Source of the DNA: Parapedobacter pyrenivorans
GTDB taxonomy: Bacteria; Bacteroidota; Bacteroidia; Sphingobacteriales; Sphingobacteriaceae
Length of the DNA stretch: 64,000 bases
Reading direction: 5' to 3'
Assembly (NCBI RefSeq): GCF_014636865.1
Contig: NZ_BMER01000001.1
Location: 2,220,718 to 2,284,717 of the forward strand
The position numbers were made by a program, and so were the translations under genes. Below are positions 8,931 through 18,037 of the stretch, piece after piece. Position 1 is the stretch's first letter. Each line of letters opens with the position of its first letter. The notes under the pieces were generated by a model, which saw only the letters and a program-made list of their open reading frames with translations, made no database searches and had not been told where the DNA came from.

Positions 8931-9008
8931 TATCCAGTATCTATACAGTACTAAAAGCTGGATAAATACTGAAGATATACTGGGTATATACTGGAGATAT
9001 ACTGGATA
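8931..9008. repeat. 11-bp-period direct repeat with flanking inverted copy
   Basis: ATATACTGG occurs three times exactly 11 bases apart (8975-8983, 8986-8994, 8997-9005). TATCCAGTAT at 8931-8940 is the reverse complement of ATACTGGATA at 8999-9008. The period equals about one helical turn, so all copies face the same side of the DNA. No function is known to me. Confidence 0.7.
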
Positions 9009-9137
9009 CGAACAGGATGAGTAGAGGGCAGGAACTACATCAGCGATGCAGCGCATTCTTGGGATTCATCGCGACCTTTAGGAAAATTTTAAACTAGGTG
9101 GTTTCATAGAATTCTGACATTTCAGTGAGGCGCTACA

Positions 9138-9169
9138 TTTGCGAAGCGCGCTATATTGCTGTATCTTTG
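9138..9169 (+). promoter_or_regulatory. Bacilliredoxin gene promoter
   Basis: TTTG (9138-9141) and TATCTTTG (9162-9169) are separated by 20 bases. The ATG at 9208 follows, with AGGA about 10 bases before it. Confidence 0.7.
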
Positions 9170-9207
9170 CTGAAATTTTAATTAAACAAACAGAAAGGAC
9201 TAATACC

Positions 9208-9618
9208 ATGTATCCCGAATACCTTGTAGCGCCGATGCGCAAAGAACTGACTGACGTTGGTTTTGAAGAACTAAAAACCCCCGAAGAAGTTGATACAATA
9301 ATCAAACAGCCGGGAACTGTGTTTGTAGTGGTTAATTCCGTATGCGGTTGTGCTGCTGCCAATGCTCGCCCGGCTGCAGTCGCGGCGGTAAAAAATGAAA
9401 AGCATCCGGATAAGATCGTTACCGTTTTTGCTGGTATGGAAAAAGATGCGGTTGACAAGGCTCGTGCCTATATGCTGCCTTACCCGCCTTCGTCGCCGGC
9501 TATGGCCTTGTTTAAAGACGGAAAATTGGTGCACATGATTGAACGGCACCAGATCGAAGGACGTCCTGCCCAAATGATTGCCGATAATTTATTGGCTGCA
9601 TTTGACGAGTATTGCTAA
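9208..9618 (+). CDS. BrxA/BrxB-family bacilliredoxin (YphP/YqiW-like)
   Basis: A 136-residue thioredoxin-fold protein. The family's CGC active site is seen in NSVCGCAAANARPA (C46 and C48), followed by AGMEKDAVDKAR and the cis-Pro-type segment YPPSSPAMALFKDG. In Firmicutes such proteins remove bacillithiol from protein cysteines. Whether this organism makes bacillithiol cannot be seen here, so a general disulfide-reductase role is the safer statement. The start at 9208 (MYPEYLVAP) matches the family N-terminus; an earlier ATG at 9139 lies before the -7 box and is rejected. It is monocistronic. Confidence 0.92.
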   Translation: MYPEYLVAPMRKELTDVGFEELKTPEEVDTIIKQPGTVFVVVNSVCGCAAANARPAAVAAVKNEKHPDKIVTVFAGMEKDAVDKARAYMLPYPPSSPAMALFKDGKLVHMIERHQIEGRPAQMIADNLLAAFDEYC

Positions 9619-9635
9619 TTTTTGATTTTTTAATT

Positions 9636-9678
9636 CCAAAAAGAAAGCCGGTGCACATTGCACCGGCTTTCTTTTTGG
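9636..9678. terminator. Bidirectional terminator between the bacilliredoxin gene and htrA
   Basis: A perfect 20-bp stem (9636-9655 with 9659-9678) has a 3-base loop, with A-rich and T-rich outer arms, so it can stop transcription from both sides. It is the strongest hairpin in the window. Confidence 0.95.
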
Positions 9679-9696
9679 CCTGAAGGCAAAACAAGA

Positions 9697-11277
9697 TCAA
9701 TACTCAATTGGTATCCGCAGTTCCACTCGGCTACCACGCTGCGGTACACCCACCACATGTATGATTCCCCGTTCGGAATTGGCGAGTGCGGATTCCACAT
9801 CATCGGCGCTGTTTACTGCCTGCCCATTAATGTGTGTGATAACCAATCCGCGTTGTACATTAAAGTAGTCAAACAATCCGCCTTGGTGCACTTGAGTAAC
9901 TACCACACCGGAAGAAATTCCCAATTCCTTCTTCTTAGCATTATCTGCCGGTACAAAACCAGCACCCAATTTGTTGTAGATTTCGGTGGCACTACGTTTT
10001 GCTTCGCTATCGGCTTCATCTGCCTTCTCAGCTGAACTCGTGTCTTCTTTCAGGGTGACGGTTACATCGCGTTCCTTACCTTCGCGTTTGTAGGTCAATT
10101 TTACCTTATCGCCTGGCCGCAACCTGTAAATACGTTCTTGTAGATCCGATGAGGAGGCGATGAGGCGGCCATCCAACTTCGTGATGATGTCGCCTTCTTT
10201 GAGTCCGGCCTCTTTTGCAGCGCCTCCGTCAACCACATCAATTACATACAGGCCGTTTACATCGTTTATTTCCAGTTCCTTGGCCGCTGCAGGGCTGAGT
10301 TCCCTGAACGTAATGCCAATCAGGCCGCGTTTAACCCGGCCGAATTTGATGAAATCATCGGCAATCTTTTTTACTAGATTGACAGGCACAGCGAAACCAT
10401 AACCTGCGTAGGTGCCCGTTGGCGTCATAATATTGGAATTGATGCCAATAAGCTCACCGCTTGCATTGACCAATGGACCACCGCTGTTTCCCTTATTGAT
10501 GACGGCATCTGTTTGGATAAATGATTCAACGGCGGTATTAACCATCGGTTCCTCATCCGACTGCGGATAACCGCCACCACGTTGTTGGTATTGCCTTTGC
10601 TGCAATTCGCGCGCAATGATGCCCGTGGAACGCCCGGTTGCGCTGACAATGCCCGCGGTTACGGTCGATTCCAAGCCCAGGGGGTAGCCAACGGCTAGTA
10701 CCCACTCGCCGATACGCACTTCGTCGGAATTGCCAAATCGCACGAAGGGAAGGCCTTTTTCGTTGATTTTGATTAAGGCAAGGTCGGTGTTTGGATCACG
10801 CCCTATGATTTTAGCTTCAACGACACGTTTGTTTGTCAGTTGCACTTCTATTTTGTTCGCGTCTACGACAACATGGTTGTTCGTAACGATATAGCCGTCT
10901 TCCGAAATGATGACGCCAGACCCGGTGGCCTGTGCAGGCGGTTGCGAACGCTGCGGCTGTTGCTGCCGAGGCATCCCAAAAAACTCCTCAAATAAATCCA
11001 TGGGGCTCCCACCACCATAGCCCCTTGAACCGGATCGTCCCGGATAAGTAGTGGTGATGTGGACCACCGCCGGCGCTACCATAGCCGCCGCTTGGGTGAA
11101 ATCCGGATTTCCGGTTGAGGATACGACTTCAGGCACTGGATTATTTGCGTAATGCAGTTGTTGCCTTTCCTCGAATGACATTTTCTGCTCCTGTTTGCTT
11201 TCAAACAGTTTATAACCGCCTACAGCTATCAAGCCGCCTACCAGCGCGGTCAGTAATGTTAATCCTAATTTTTTCAT
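9697..11277 (-). CDS. degP: HtrA/DegP (Do-family) periplasmic serine protease
   Basis: Envelope quality-control protease and chaperone. The ATG at 11277 (MKKLGLTLLTALVGGL) begins a signal/anchor segment; a further ATG four codons upstream is less likely. The trypsin-like domain carries the triad H135 (YIVTNNHVVV), D165 (NTDLALIKI) and S265 (NKGNSGGPLVN). Two PDZ domains follow; the first includes GLYVIDVVDGGAAKEAGLKEGD, and the second GVVVTQVHQGGLFDYFNVQRG. A Gly/Gln/Pro-rich linker (about residues 85-120) precedes the core, resembling the LA loop. At 526 residues it is slightly longer than E. coli DegP. It is monocistronic, with a well-formed promoter. Confidence 0.95.
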   Translation of the reverse strand: MKKLGLTLLTALVGGLIAVGGYKLFESKQEQKMSFEERQQLHYANNPVPEVVSSTGNPDFTQAAAMVAPAVVHITTTYPGRSGSRGYGGGSPMDLFEEFFGMPRQQQPQRSQPPAQATGSGVIISEDGYIVTNNHVVVDANKIEVQLTNKRVVEAKIIGRDPNTDLALIKINEKGLPFVRFGNSDEVRIGEWVLAVGYPLGLESTVTAGIVSATGRSTGIIARELQQRQYQQRGGGYPQSDEEPMVNTAVESFIQTDAVINKGNSGGPLVNASGELIGINSNIMTPTGTYAGYGFAVPVNLVKKIADDFIKFGRVKRGLIGITFRELSPAAAKELEINDVNGLYVIDVVDGGAAKEAGLKEGDIITKLDGRLIASSSDLQERIYRLRPGDKVKLTYKREGKERDVTVTLKEDTSSAEKADEADSEAKRSATEIYNKLGAGFVPADNAKKKELGISSGVVVTQVHQGGLFDYFNVQRGLVITHINGQAVNSADDVESALANSERGIIHVVGVPQRGSRVELRIPIEY

Positions 11278-11329
11278 GATAATTTCCAATCGTTATAAGT
11301 CGAGCAATCTTTACTGTGAAAAGATTGTT

Positions 11330-11362
11330 CAAATGTAATACCATTTAACCTGCTAAAGCAAA
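11330..11362 (-). promoter_or_regulatory. htrA/degP promoter
   Basis: On the minus strand TTTG (11359-11362) and TACATTTG (11330-11337) are separated by 21 bases. The leader would be about 50 bases. Confidence 0.7.
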
Positions 11363-11451
11363 TGGAAAGGCCCGTTTTTCTGTTAAATAATGTTAAAGTA
11401 AGCAGGTGAGCGGTGCAGGATTCCCGTGCTGAATTATTGAAAGGATATCAT

Positions 11452-11459
11452 TACCTTTG
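11452..11459 (+). promoter_or_regulatory. TAnnTTTG -7 box of the dapF-atp operon
   Basis: TACCTTTG lies 20 bases before the dapF start. A TTG at 11437-11439 is closer than the usual spacing, so the -33 element is uncertain. Confidence 0.5.
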
Positions 11460-11479
11460 GGGCGTTAATGGGGGAAGAT

Positions 11480-12274
11480 ATGGTAACGCATACATTTTAT
11501 AAATACCAGGGAGCAGGCAATGATTTCGTTGTCATTGACAACCGCAACGGGCTGTTTGACAGTGGGAATGTGGATTTAGTGGAGCATCTCTGTGACAGGC
11601 GGTTTGGAATCGGCGCTGATGGTTTGATGTTGTTGCAGGATGTGGCTGACCATGATTTTGAAATGGTATACTTCAACGCGGATGGCCGCCAAGGGAGCAT
11701 GTGTGGCAATGGTGGGCGGTGTATCGTGGCCTTCGCGCGCGACCTGAAAATTATAGACAGAGAGGCTGACTTTTTGGCAGTGGACGGCGTACACCATGCC
11801 CAGGTGCACGGCCAGGCAGGCTGGATAAGCCTGCAGATGAACGACGTCGACCTGATCGAACAGGATGGTGATGCGTATATATTGAACACCGGCTCACCGC
11901 ATTATGTAAAACTGGTAAGTAAGAATACCCTTGTAAATTTCGCGGTAGTGGAGGAAGGCCGAAAAATACGTTATAGTCATGCTTATCGTGACGGAGGAAT
12001 CAATGTGAATTTTGTGGAAGTGGATGGGGACGGCTATCACTTGCGCACTTACGAACGAGGGGTTGAGGACGAAACATTGGCTTGCGGTACCGGAGCGACA
12101 GCCGCTGCGTTGGCCGTGGCGTGGCACAATGGCGTAGATGGCGTATTCCAGACGCCCATCCGAGTGCAAGGGGGGAACCTCACTATTCGTTTCGTCAAGG
12201 AGGGAATGCGCTTTACCCGTGTTTTTTTGGAGGGACCTGCAACATTTGTTTTCAAGGGCGAAATAGCTTGGTAG
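11480..12274 (+). CDS. dapF: Diaminopimelate epimerase
   Basis: Converts LL- to meso-diaminopimelate for lysine and peptidoglycan synthesis. The product is 264 residues. The two active-site cysteines are visible: C75 in SMCGNGGRC and C202 in LACGTGATAAALA. The N-terminal FYKYQGAGNDFVVID is the family signature. The ATG at 11480 is preferred to 11468 because a purine-rich GGGGGAAG stretch directly precedes it. It is the first gene of what appears to be a long operon: the next ATG follows its stop after three bases, then the atp genes. Confidence 0.96.
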   Translation: MVTHTFYKYQGAGNDFVVIDNRNGLFDSGNVDLVEHLCDRRFGIGADGLMLLQDVADHDFEMVYFNADGRQGSMCGNGGRCIVAFARDLKIIDREADFLAVDGVHHAQVHGQAGWISLQMNDVDLIEQDGDAYILNTGSPHYVKLVSKNTLVNFAVVEEGRKIRYSHAYRDGGINVNFVEVDGDGYHLRTYERGVEDETLACGTGATAAALAVAWHNGVDGVFQTPIRVQGGNLTIRFVKEGMRFTRVFLEGPATFVFKGEIAW

Positions 12275-12277
12275 TTG

Positions 12278-12667
12278 ATGACGTTACTTCGTTTTTCCGT
12301 ATATTTTCTCGGATTTGCATCGCTGGTGGCATGCTCGGCCATTGTGCTGCAATTTTTTTTGGCTGGTCAGCCAGTACTGAGCCCTTATTTCTGGTTACTT
12401 TTCGTAGTGATTGCAATCACTACGTTTGTCGCTTACCTATTGAGCGACCTGGGTATCCGGCGGGGGGGCGAACTGTCCATTTTTAGCCTGATTGGAGGGC
12501 TTTTCCTCAAGCTGTTTGGCTGTTTGGCCGTAGTTGCGATACTGATAATAAAATATCCTGAAAATAAGATGCTTACGGCTATTAACTTTTTTTCGTTATA
12601 TTTCTTGTTTACGGTCTTTGAAGTTATATGTTTGTTGCGTAACTTGCGCGACCAAAATCAGACGTAA
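12278..12667 (+). CDS. Small four-helix membrane protein upstream of atpB
   Basis: A 129-residue protein with four predicted hydrophobic helices (around YFLGFASLVACSAIVLQFF, FWLLFVVIAITTFVAYLL, GLFLKLFGCLAVVAILII and FSLYFLFTVFEVICLL). It starts three bases after the dapF stop and ends 14 bases before atpB. Its position matches where AtpI-type assembly/Mg-transport proteins are found in other atp operons, and the size is similar, but no signature sequence allows a firm assignment. It is probably co-transcribed with the ATP synthase genes; a role in c-ring assembly is inference only. Confidence 0.75.
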   Translation: MTLLRFSVYFLGFASLVACSAIVLQFFLAGQPVLSPYFWLLFVVIAITTFVAYLLSDLGIRRGGELSIFSLIGGLFLKLFGCLAVVAILIIKYPENKMLTAINFFSLYFLFTVFEVICLLRNLRDQNQT

Positions 12668-12681
12668 AAAATTGGGAATAG

Positions 12682-13764
12682 ATGGATTTTAGGCACTTTT
12701 TCGACTCAAAAAAAATCAGCTTCATTGCAATTTTCGCCGTTTTAACAACCTTTTCTGTTGCGCAAACTGCAGATTCCGCTACTGTTGCTACCGCAGCAGC
12801 AAGCCATGGGGCACATGGTGACGAAAAATTTGAGCCCACTAAAGTGATCATGGAGCACATCAGCGATGCGCACGACTGGCACCTTTGGGGGCATACCTCC
12901 ATACCACTCCCTATTATCCTGTACACGGATAACGGACTGGAATTTTTCCTCTCTTCCCAATTTCATCATGGTGAGCAGGATTACGTAGGTAAATACTATA
13001 CCTACCGGTTGGTAGATAAAAAGAAAATCCAGGTTGTGAATGCAGCTGGGGCAGTAGATGAAGCTGCATCGAAAAAAGTATGGGATTTTTCTATCACGAA
13101 AAATGTGGCATCCATGTTCCTATCCGTGATTATATTGGTGTTGCTTTTTTCGTCAGTGGCCCGCGCATACAAAAAGCGGGATGGCAAGGCACCCAAGGGG
13201 TTTCAGTCGTTTATCGAACCGATTATCCTTTTTGTGCGGGATGATATTGCCCGCCCTAATATCGGGCATACCTATGCGCGTTTCATGCCGCTGCTGTTGA
13301 CAATTTTCTTTTTCATTTGGTTTAACAACCTGTTGGGGCTTATCCCAATTTTTCCGGGCGCGGCGAATGTTACGGGAAACATAGCCGTTACGTTCGTGTT
13401 GGCGTTTGTCGTCTTGATCGTAGTCAATATCAATGGCAACAAGTATTATTGGAAACATATCCTATTGCCTGACGTGCCGTGGTGGCTGTACCCGATCATG
13501 ATTCCAGTAGAGCTGGTCGGCGTGATATCGAAGCCATTTGCGTTGATGATTCGTTTGTTTGCCAATATTACGGCGGGGCACATCATTATCTTGAGCTTGA
13601 TTTCGTTGATATTCGTATTCCAGTCTTTGGCGATAGCTCCGATTTCACTGGCATTCGTATTGTTTATGAATGTGCTGGAATTATTGGTGGCTGCATTGCA
13701 GGCTTTTATTTTTACCCTACTTACTGCCCTGTTTATCGGTATGGCGGTAGAGGAACATCATTGA
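12682..13764 (+). CDS. atpB: F0F1 ATP synthase subunit a
   Basis: The membrane stator subunit that forms the proton half-channels against the c-ring. The essential arginine is in LMIRLFANITAGH near the C-terminus, and the conserved FFFIWFNNLLGLIP and AFIFTLLTALFIGMAVEEHH segments are present. At 360 residues it is about 90 longer than E. coli subunit a. The extra part is N-terminal, begins with a signal-like stretch (SFIAIFAVLTTFSVAQ) and is His/Asp-rich, as in other Bacteroidota homologues. The atpE gene follows after 45 bases. Confidence 0.96.
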   Translation: MDFRHFFDSKKISFIAIFAVLTTFSVAQTADSATVATAAASHGAHGDEKFEPTKVIMEHISDAHDWHLWGHTSIPLPIILYTDNGLEFFLSSQFHHGEQDYVGKYYTYRLVDKKKIQVVNAAGAVDEAASKKVWDFSITKNVASMFLSVIILVLLFSSVARAYKKRDGKAPKGFQSFIEPIILFVRDDIARPNIGHTYARFMPLLLTIFFFIWFNNLLGLIPIFPGAANVTGNIAVTFVLAFVVLIVVNINGNKYYWKHILLPDVPWWLYPIMIPVELVGVISKPFALMIRLFANITAGHIIILSLISLIFVFQSLAIAPISLAFVLFMNVLELLVAALQAFIFTLLTALFIGMAVEEHH

Positions 13765-13797
13765 GTTGTACAGCAATATAATATTAATATACATTAA

Positions 13798-14025
<228 letters not shown>

Positions 14026-14039
14026 GGTTTACTGAAAAA

Positions 14040-14082
14040 AAGGCTGGACGCCTGACGGTTGGTCTGGTGTCCGGCCTTCTTT
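14040..14082 (+). terminator. Attenuator-like hairpin between atpE and atpF
   Basis: A 13-bp stem pairs 14040-14052 with 14066-14078, with two G-T wobbles and a 13-base loop. Only a short TCTTT tail follows. It is weaker than a full terminator and lies inside the operon, so partial read-through is expected. Confidence 0.6.
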
Positions 14083-14115
14083 AACACGAAATCAGATTTA
14101 AGACAACATACGTAT

Positions 14116-14616
14116 ATGAATTTTGATATTGGTAATCCGAGTTACGGATTGGTATTTTGGACACTGATTGCATTTTTGCTGCTGTTGGTTCTTTTGAAGA
14201 AATTTGCATGGAAGCCCATCATGGAGGCCATCGGCGAACGGGAACGATCCATCGAAGACGCGTTGGCGTCCGCTGAGAAGGCGAAGGAAGAAATGGCACG
14301 CCTCACCAACGAGAACGAGCAGTTGCTGAAGCAAGCCCGTGCCGAACGTGATGTCATCCTGAAGGAAGCGAAGGAACTGAAGGATCAATTGGTAGCGGAT
14401 GCCAAAGTGCTCGCCCAAACCGAAGGTGCGAAACTAATTGAACAGGCCCGAAGCGAAATTGAGGACCAAAAGAAAAGGGCATTGGCTGAAGTGAAAAGCC
14501 AGGTTTCGTCACTTTCATTGGAGATAGCCCGTAAGGTGCTCCAAAAAGAGTTTGAAAGCGAACAGAAGCAGGAGGCATTGGTGGCTGACTTGCTGAAGGA
14601 CGTGAAGTTGAATTAA
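14116..14616 (+). CDS. atpF: F0F1 ATP synthase subunit b
   Basis: Peripheral stalk subunit of 166 residues. One N-terminal membrane helix (YGLVFWTLIAFLLLLVLLKKF) is followed by a long charged helix rich in Ala, Glu and Lys (EDALASAEKAKEEMARL and beyond), the family's architecture. The ATG at 14116 (MNFDIGNPS) is chosen because the alternative upstream codon at 14059 falls in the hairpin and gives no plausible N-terminus. It lies between atpE and atpH. Confidence 0.95.
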   Translation: MNFDIGNPSYGLVFWTLIAFLLLLVLLKKFAWKPIMEAIGERERSIEDALASAEKAKEEMARLTNENEQLLKQARAERDVILKEAKELKDQLVADAKVLAQTEGAKLIEQARSEIEDQKKRALAEVKSQVSSLSLEIARKVLQKEFESEQKQEALVADLLKDVKLN

Positions 14617-14644
14617 CTTGCCCGGAAACTAACTGCATAACGAT

Positions 14645-15193
14645 ATGTCGGAGTTTAAAGTTGCGTCGCGATATGCCAAGTCACTGATCGATTTGGCACA
14701 GGAGCAGGGAAACCTGGAAGTGGTGAAACAGGATATGGATCAATTTGTAGCCGTTTTGTATGCCAACAAGGAACTGCAAGCCGTGCTCAAGAATCCCATT
14801 ATGAAGCAGGATAAAAAGCGTAATATCCTGGATGCGTTGTTTGCGCAACGAATCCATCCGTCCATCACGGCTTTTTTCCACATCATGGTGCGAAAGGGAC
14901 GTGCTGGTATCCTGTACGCAACTGCGCGCGAATTCGTCCGGGAATACAACGAAGTGAAAGGCATCGTACATGCTACGGTCGTTTCAGCAGTTGCGCTTTC
15001 CCCGAAAAATCTAGATGCCCTGCAGCGCGTGATAGCGAGCGAGATCAATGCGGCGGTGATCCTACAAAATACGGTAGATCCATCGCTGATCGGTGGATTC
15101 ATTGTAAAGGTGGGCGATAAGCAAGTTGATGCCAGTATAACAGGTAAGCTGAAGAAGCTGGAGCGTCACTTTGAAACGCAGGTGGTGAATTGA
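14645..15193 (+). CDS. atpH: F0F1 ATP synthase subunit delta
   Basis: A 182-residue OSCP/delta subunit joining the peripheral stalk to the alpha3-beta3 head. Family features are the N-terminal helical part (VASRYAKSLIDLAQEQG) and the C-terminal DPSLIGGFIVKVGDKQVDASITGKL segment. The gene sits between atpF and atpA, with 28 and 39 base gaps. Confidence 0.95.
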   Translation: MSEFKVASRYAKSLIDLAQEQGNLEVVKQDMDQFVAVLYANKELQAVLKNPIMKQDKKRNILDALFAQRIHPSITAFFHIMVRKGRAGILYATAREFVREYNEVKGIVHATVVSAVALSPKNLDALQRVIASEINAAVILQNTVDPSLIGGFIVKVGDKQVDASITGKLKKLERHFETQVVN

Positions 15194-15232
15194 GTATAGC
15201 AAATAATAAAAGAAACCCCTAATACAGATAAA

Positions 15233-16807
15233 ATGATAGAGGTAAGACCCGATGAAGTATCGGCAATTTTAAGAGAACAATTGTCGGGCTTCAAATCAGA
15301 AGCTGAGCTTGAAGAAGTAGGTACCGTATTGCAGATAGGCGACGGTATTGCGCGGATATACGGCTTAACGAAAGTCCAGTCTGGCGAGCTGGTTGAATTT
15401 GATAACGGATTGCAAGGCATCGTATTGAATCTTGAAGAAGATAACGTGGGTGTGGTATTGCTCGGGCAGTCTGATGAGATTAAGGAGGGAGACACCATCA
15501 AACGTACCCGCCGTATCGCTTCCATCAAAGTAGGCGAGGGCATGCTGGGCCGCGTGGTGAATACGCTAGGTCAGCCTATAGATGGCAAGGGGCCTATCAT
15601 TGGCGAGACCTACGAGATGCCGATTGAGCGCAAGGCACCGGGGGTAATTTACCGTCAGCCAGTAAACGAGCCGTTGCAGACAGGTATTAAAGCGATTGAT
15701 GCGATGATCCCGATTGGTCGAGGCCAGCGGGAGTTGGTAATCGGTGACCGCCAAACGGGAAAGACAGCCGTTTGTATCGATACCATCATCAACCAAAAGG
15801 AATTTTACGATGCTGGAGAGCCAGTATTTTGTATTTATGTGGCCGTTGGGCAAAAAAATTCGACCGTCGCCAATATCGTCCGTACTTTGGAGGAAAACGG
15901 AGCGATGCCTTATACCATTGTGGTAGCGGCCTCCGCTGCCGATCCAGCACCTATGCAATTCTATGCGCCGATGGCGGGTGCCGCCATTGGGGAGTTTTTT
16001 AGGGATACAGGTCGCCCGGCATTGATTATTTATGATGACTTATCGAAGCAGGCGGTCGCTTATCGCGAAGTATCGTTGCTGCTCCGCCGGCCGCCGGGTC
16101 GCGAGGCTTATCCGGGTGACGTATTTTACCTGCACAGCCGCCTATTGGAGCGTGCCGCTAAAATCAATGGATCTGATGCCATTGCCCAGAAGATGAACGA
16201 TTTGCCGGAATCCATCAAAGGACTTGTCAAGGGGGGCGGATCATTGACGGCACTGCCTATCATCGAGACGCAAGCTGGGGACGTATCGGCTTATATTCCG
16301 ACCAACGTAATTTCCATTACGGACGGACAGATATTTTTGGAGTCCAACCTGTTCAACGCTGGGGTGCGACCGGCGATCAACGTGGGCATCTCGGTATCGC
16401 GTGTGGGCGGTAACGCACAAATCAAATCCATGAAAAAAGTTGCCGGTACGCTGAAGTTGGATCAGGCACAATACCGCGAATTGGAAGCGTTCTCTAAGTT
16501 CGGTTCCGATCTCGATGCGGCTACCAAAGCCGTGCTGGATAAGGGCGTACGTAACGTGGAAATCCTGAAACAGCTTCAGTTTTCACCCGTGTCTGTTGAA
16601 AAGCAGGTTGCAATTATTTACGCCGGCGTAAAAGGGTTATTCCGCAGTGTTCCGGTAAACCAAGTGAAAGCGTTTGAAGCCGAGTACCTCCAGCAATTGG
16701 AACAGCGTCATCCGGAAGTATTGAAGGCCTTGAAGGAAGGGAAATTCAATGACGAACTTACGGGTGTACTGGACAAGGTTGCGAAGGAATTGGCAGATAA
16801 GTATTAA
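15233..16807 (+). CDS. atpA: F0F1 ATP synthase subunit alpha
   Basis: Non-catalytic nucleotide-binding subunit of the F1 head, 524 residues. Seen: N-terminal beta-barrel ([13 protein letters not shown]), Walker A (GDRQTGKTA), [27 protein letters not shown], and the alpha-subunit signature [14 protein letters not shown]. The gene encoding the catalytic beta subunit does not follow; atpG comes next, so atpD and atpC must be elsewhere, as in other Bacteroidota. Confidence 0.97.
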   Translation: MIEVRPDEVSAILREQLSGFKSEAELEEVGTVLQIGDGIARIYGLTKVQSGELVEFDNGLQGIVLNLEEDNVGVVLLGQSDEIKEGDTIKRTRRIASIKVGEGMLGRVVNTLGQPIDGKGPIIGETYEMPIERKAPGVIYRQPVNEPLQTGIKAIDAMIPIGRGQRELVIGDRQTGKTAVCIDTIINQKEFYDAGEPVFCIYVAVGQKNSTVANIVRTLEENGAMPYTIVVAASAADPAPMQFYAPMAGAAIGEFFRDTGRPALIIYDDLSKQAVAYREVSLLLRRPPGREAYPGDVFYLHSRLLERAAKINGSDAIAQKMNDLPESIKGLVKGGGSLTALPIIETQAGDVSAYIPTNVISITDGQIFLESNLFNAGVRPAINVGISVSRVGGNAQIKSMKKVAGTLKLDQAQYRELEAFSKFGSDLDAATKAVLDKGVRNVEILKQLQFSPVSVEKQVAIIYAGVKGLFRSVPVNQVKAFEAEYLQQLEQRHPEVLKALKEGKFNDELTGVLDKVAKELADKY

Positions 16808-16822
16808 TCGTTGGACAACTGC

Positions 16823-16846
16823 GTGTCTAAAGTCTAGTGTCTAAAG
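16823..16846 (+). repeat. Short direct repeat between atpA and atpG
   Basis: GTGTCTAAAG is present twice (16823-16832 and 16837-16846) with a 14-base period, ending just before the atpG ATG at 16848. It probably arose by local duplication; a role in ribosome access is possible but unsupported. Confidence 0.6.
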
Positions 16847-16847
16847 A

Positions 16848-17732
16848 ATGGCAAATTTAAAAGAGGTAAGGAACCGGATTGCATCGGTTACTTCTACACA
16901 GCAAATAACGAAAGCCATGAAAATGGTTTCGGCAGCCAAGCTTAAGCGGGCAACGAATGCCATTGTGCAATTACGCCCATACGCGGAAAAGCTGCGCGAA
17001 ATTTTGGCCAATGTATCTGCCAGTGTGGAAGGCGGTGCTTCCCCTTATATTGTCGACCGTAAACCTAACAAGGTGTTGGTGGTGGTGATCGCCTCCAATC
17101 GGGGACTGGCTGGGGCATTTAATGCAAACGTGATTAAAGCGGCCAATCAGCTGATTGCTGAACGGTATGGCGAACAGCTGCGCGCTGGGAACGTGAGTAT
17201 CGTAGGTATCGGAAAAAGAGCACAAGACTACTACCTTAGACGGCAATATCAGGTAATAGGCGACAATAGTGAACTGTTCGCAGCGCTCAACTTCGAAAAT
17301 ACGTCGAAAGTTACCGAGGCTATCATGACGGCATTTGCCGATGGCACGTATGATCGGGTGGAATTGGTTTATAACCGATTCCGGAATGCCGCAGTACAAA
17401 TTTTGACTACCGAACAATTATTGCCTCTGCTTCCGACTAAAGTGGAAGCCGAGCAACTTAGTGTTGAAGTGGATTACATCATTGAGCCCACCAAGGAGAA
17501 GATTATCGAAGAGTTGATCCCCAAGGCTATCAAGGTACAGTTGTATAAGGCAGTATTGGATTCACATGCATCCGAACATGGCGCACGGATGACGGCAATG
17601 GATAAGGCCACCGACAATGCCGGGGAATTGTTGAAATCACTTAAATTATCTTACAACCAGGCTAGGCAGGCCGCTATCACGACCGAACTTACTGAAATTG
17701 TAAGCGGGGCGGCGGCGTTGTCCAATGGATAG
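16848..17732 (+). CDS. atpG: F0F1 ATP synthase subunit gamma
   Basis: Rotor shaft subunit, 294 residues. The N-terminal helix EVRNRIASVTSTQQITKAMKMVSAAKL and the C-terminal helix with ARMTAMDKATDNAGEL and NQARQAAITTELTEIVSGAAAL are the conserved coiled-coil ends; the Rossmann-like middle starts near VLVVVIASNRGLAGAFN. It is the last gene of the atp operon here; a strong terminator follows at 17753. Confidence 0.96.
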   Translation: MANLKEVRNRIASVTSTQQITKAMKMVSAAKLKRATNAIVQLRPYAEKLREILANVSASVEGGASPYIVDRKPNKVLVVVIASNRGLAGAFNANVIKAANQLIAERYGEQLRAGNVSIVGIGKRAQDYYLRRQYQVIGDNSELFAALNFENTSKVTEAIMTAFADGTYDRVELVYNRFRNAAVQILTTEQLLPLLPTKVEAEQLSVEVDYIIEPTKEKIIEELIPKAIKVQLYKAVLDSHASEHGARMTAMDKATDNAGELLKSLKLSYNQARQAAITTELTEIVSGAAALSNG

Positions 17733-17752
17733 ATTAGTCACTGATATCAGTT

Positions 17753-17783
17753 AAAAAGGACACTTGTTGTCCTTTTTGTTTTT
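17753..17783 (+). terminator. Terminator of the atp operon
   Basis: AAAAAGGACA (17753-17762) pairs with TGTCCTTTTT (17768-17777) across a 5-base loop, followed by GTTTTT. Confidence 0.9.
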
Positions 17784-17846
17784 ATAGACATTACCGGCAG
17801 TTAAAATACCTATCACTAGGTATGTGTTTTTGATAAACAAATCCCC

Positions 17847-17854
17847 TATATTTG
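17847..17854 (+). promoter_or_regulatory. TAnnTTTG -7 box upstream of the dehydratase gene
   Basis: TATATTTG matches the consensus. TTTG at 17829-17832 is 14 bases upstream, shorter than usual, so only the -7 element is well supported. Confidence 0.4.
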
Positions 17855-18037
17855 TGTTGTTTATATCACAGGGCTGATAATGGCCCTTTGGCAAGGTTAT
17901 TGAGTGGTTGGAATCATAGCGTGTTGGTGACTGTTTTGGTCTGTGATTGTCAATTGTCAAACACCTGACTGTAGCAAAAGGTGGATTGAACCCGTTTGAT
18001 TAGTTGTTGGTGGATGCGGCTACATTATCTAGCTTAC

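Larger units (their letters stand above)
8724..9207. other. Intergenic region between divergent ahcY and bacilliredoxin genes
   Basis: About 480 bases without a convincing gene. It holds the ahcY promoter (8756-8788), a set of short direct and inverted repeats (8931-9008) and the bacilliredoxin promoter (9138-9169). A 95-codon minus-strand frame at 8769-9056 has no recognisable domain and overlaps the repeats. Confidence 0.7.
17733..18037 (+). other. Intergenic region between atpG and the nucleotide-sugar dehydratase gene
   Basis: About 300 bases containing the atpG terminator (17753-17781) and a TATATTTG -7 box (17847-17854). The remainder up to the start at 18038 would be a leader of about 180 bases, in which no gene or known RNA element was recognised. 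Confidence 0.6.

Noticed and set aside
8769-9056. 95-codon minus-strand frame between ahcY and the bacilliredoxin gene
   Set aside because: No signal, domain or start context, and part of it is made of the short tandem repeats, so it looks like a chance frame.
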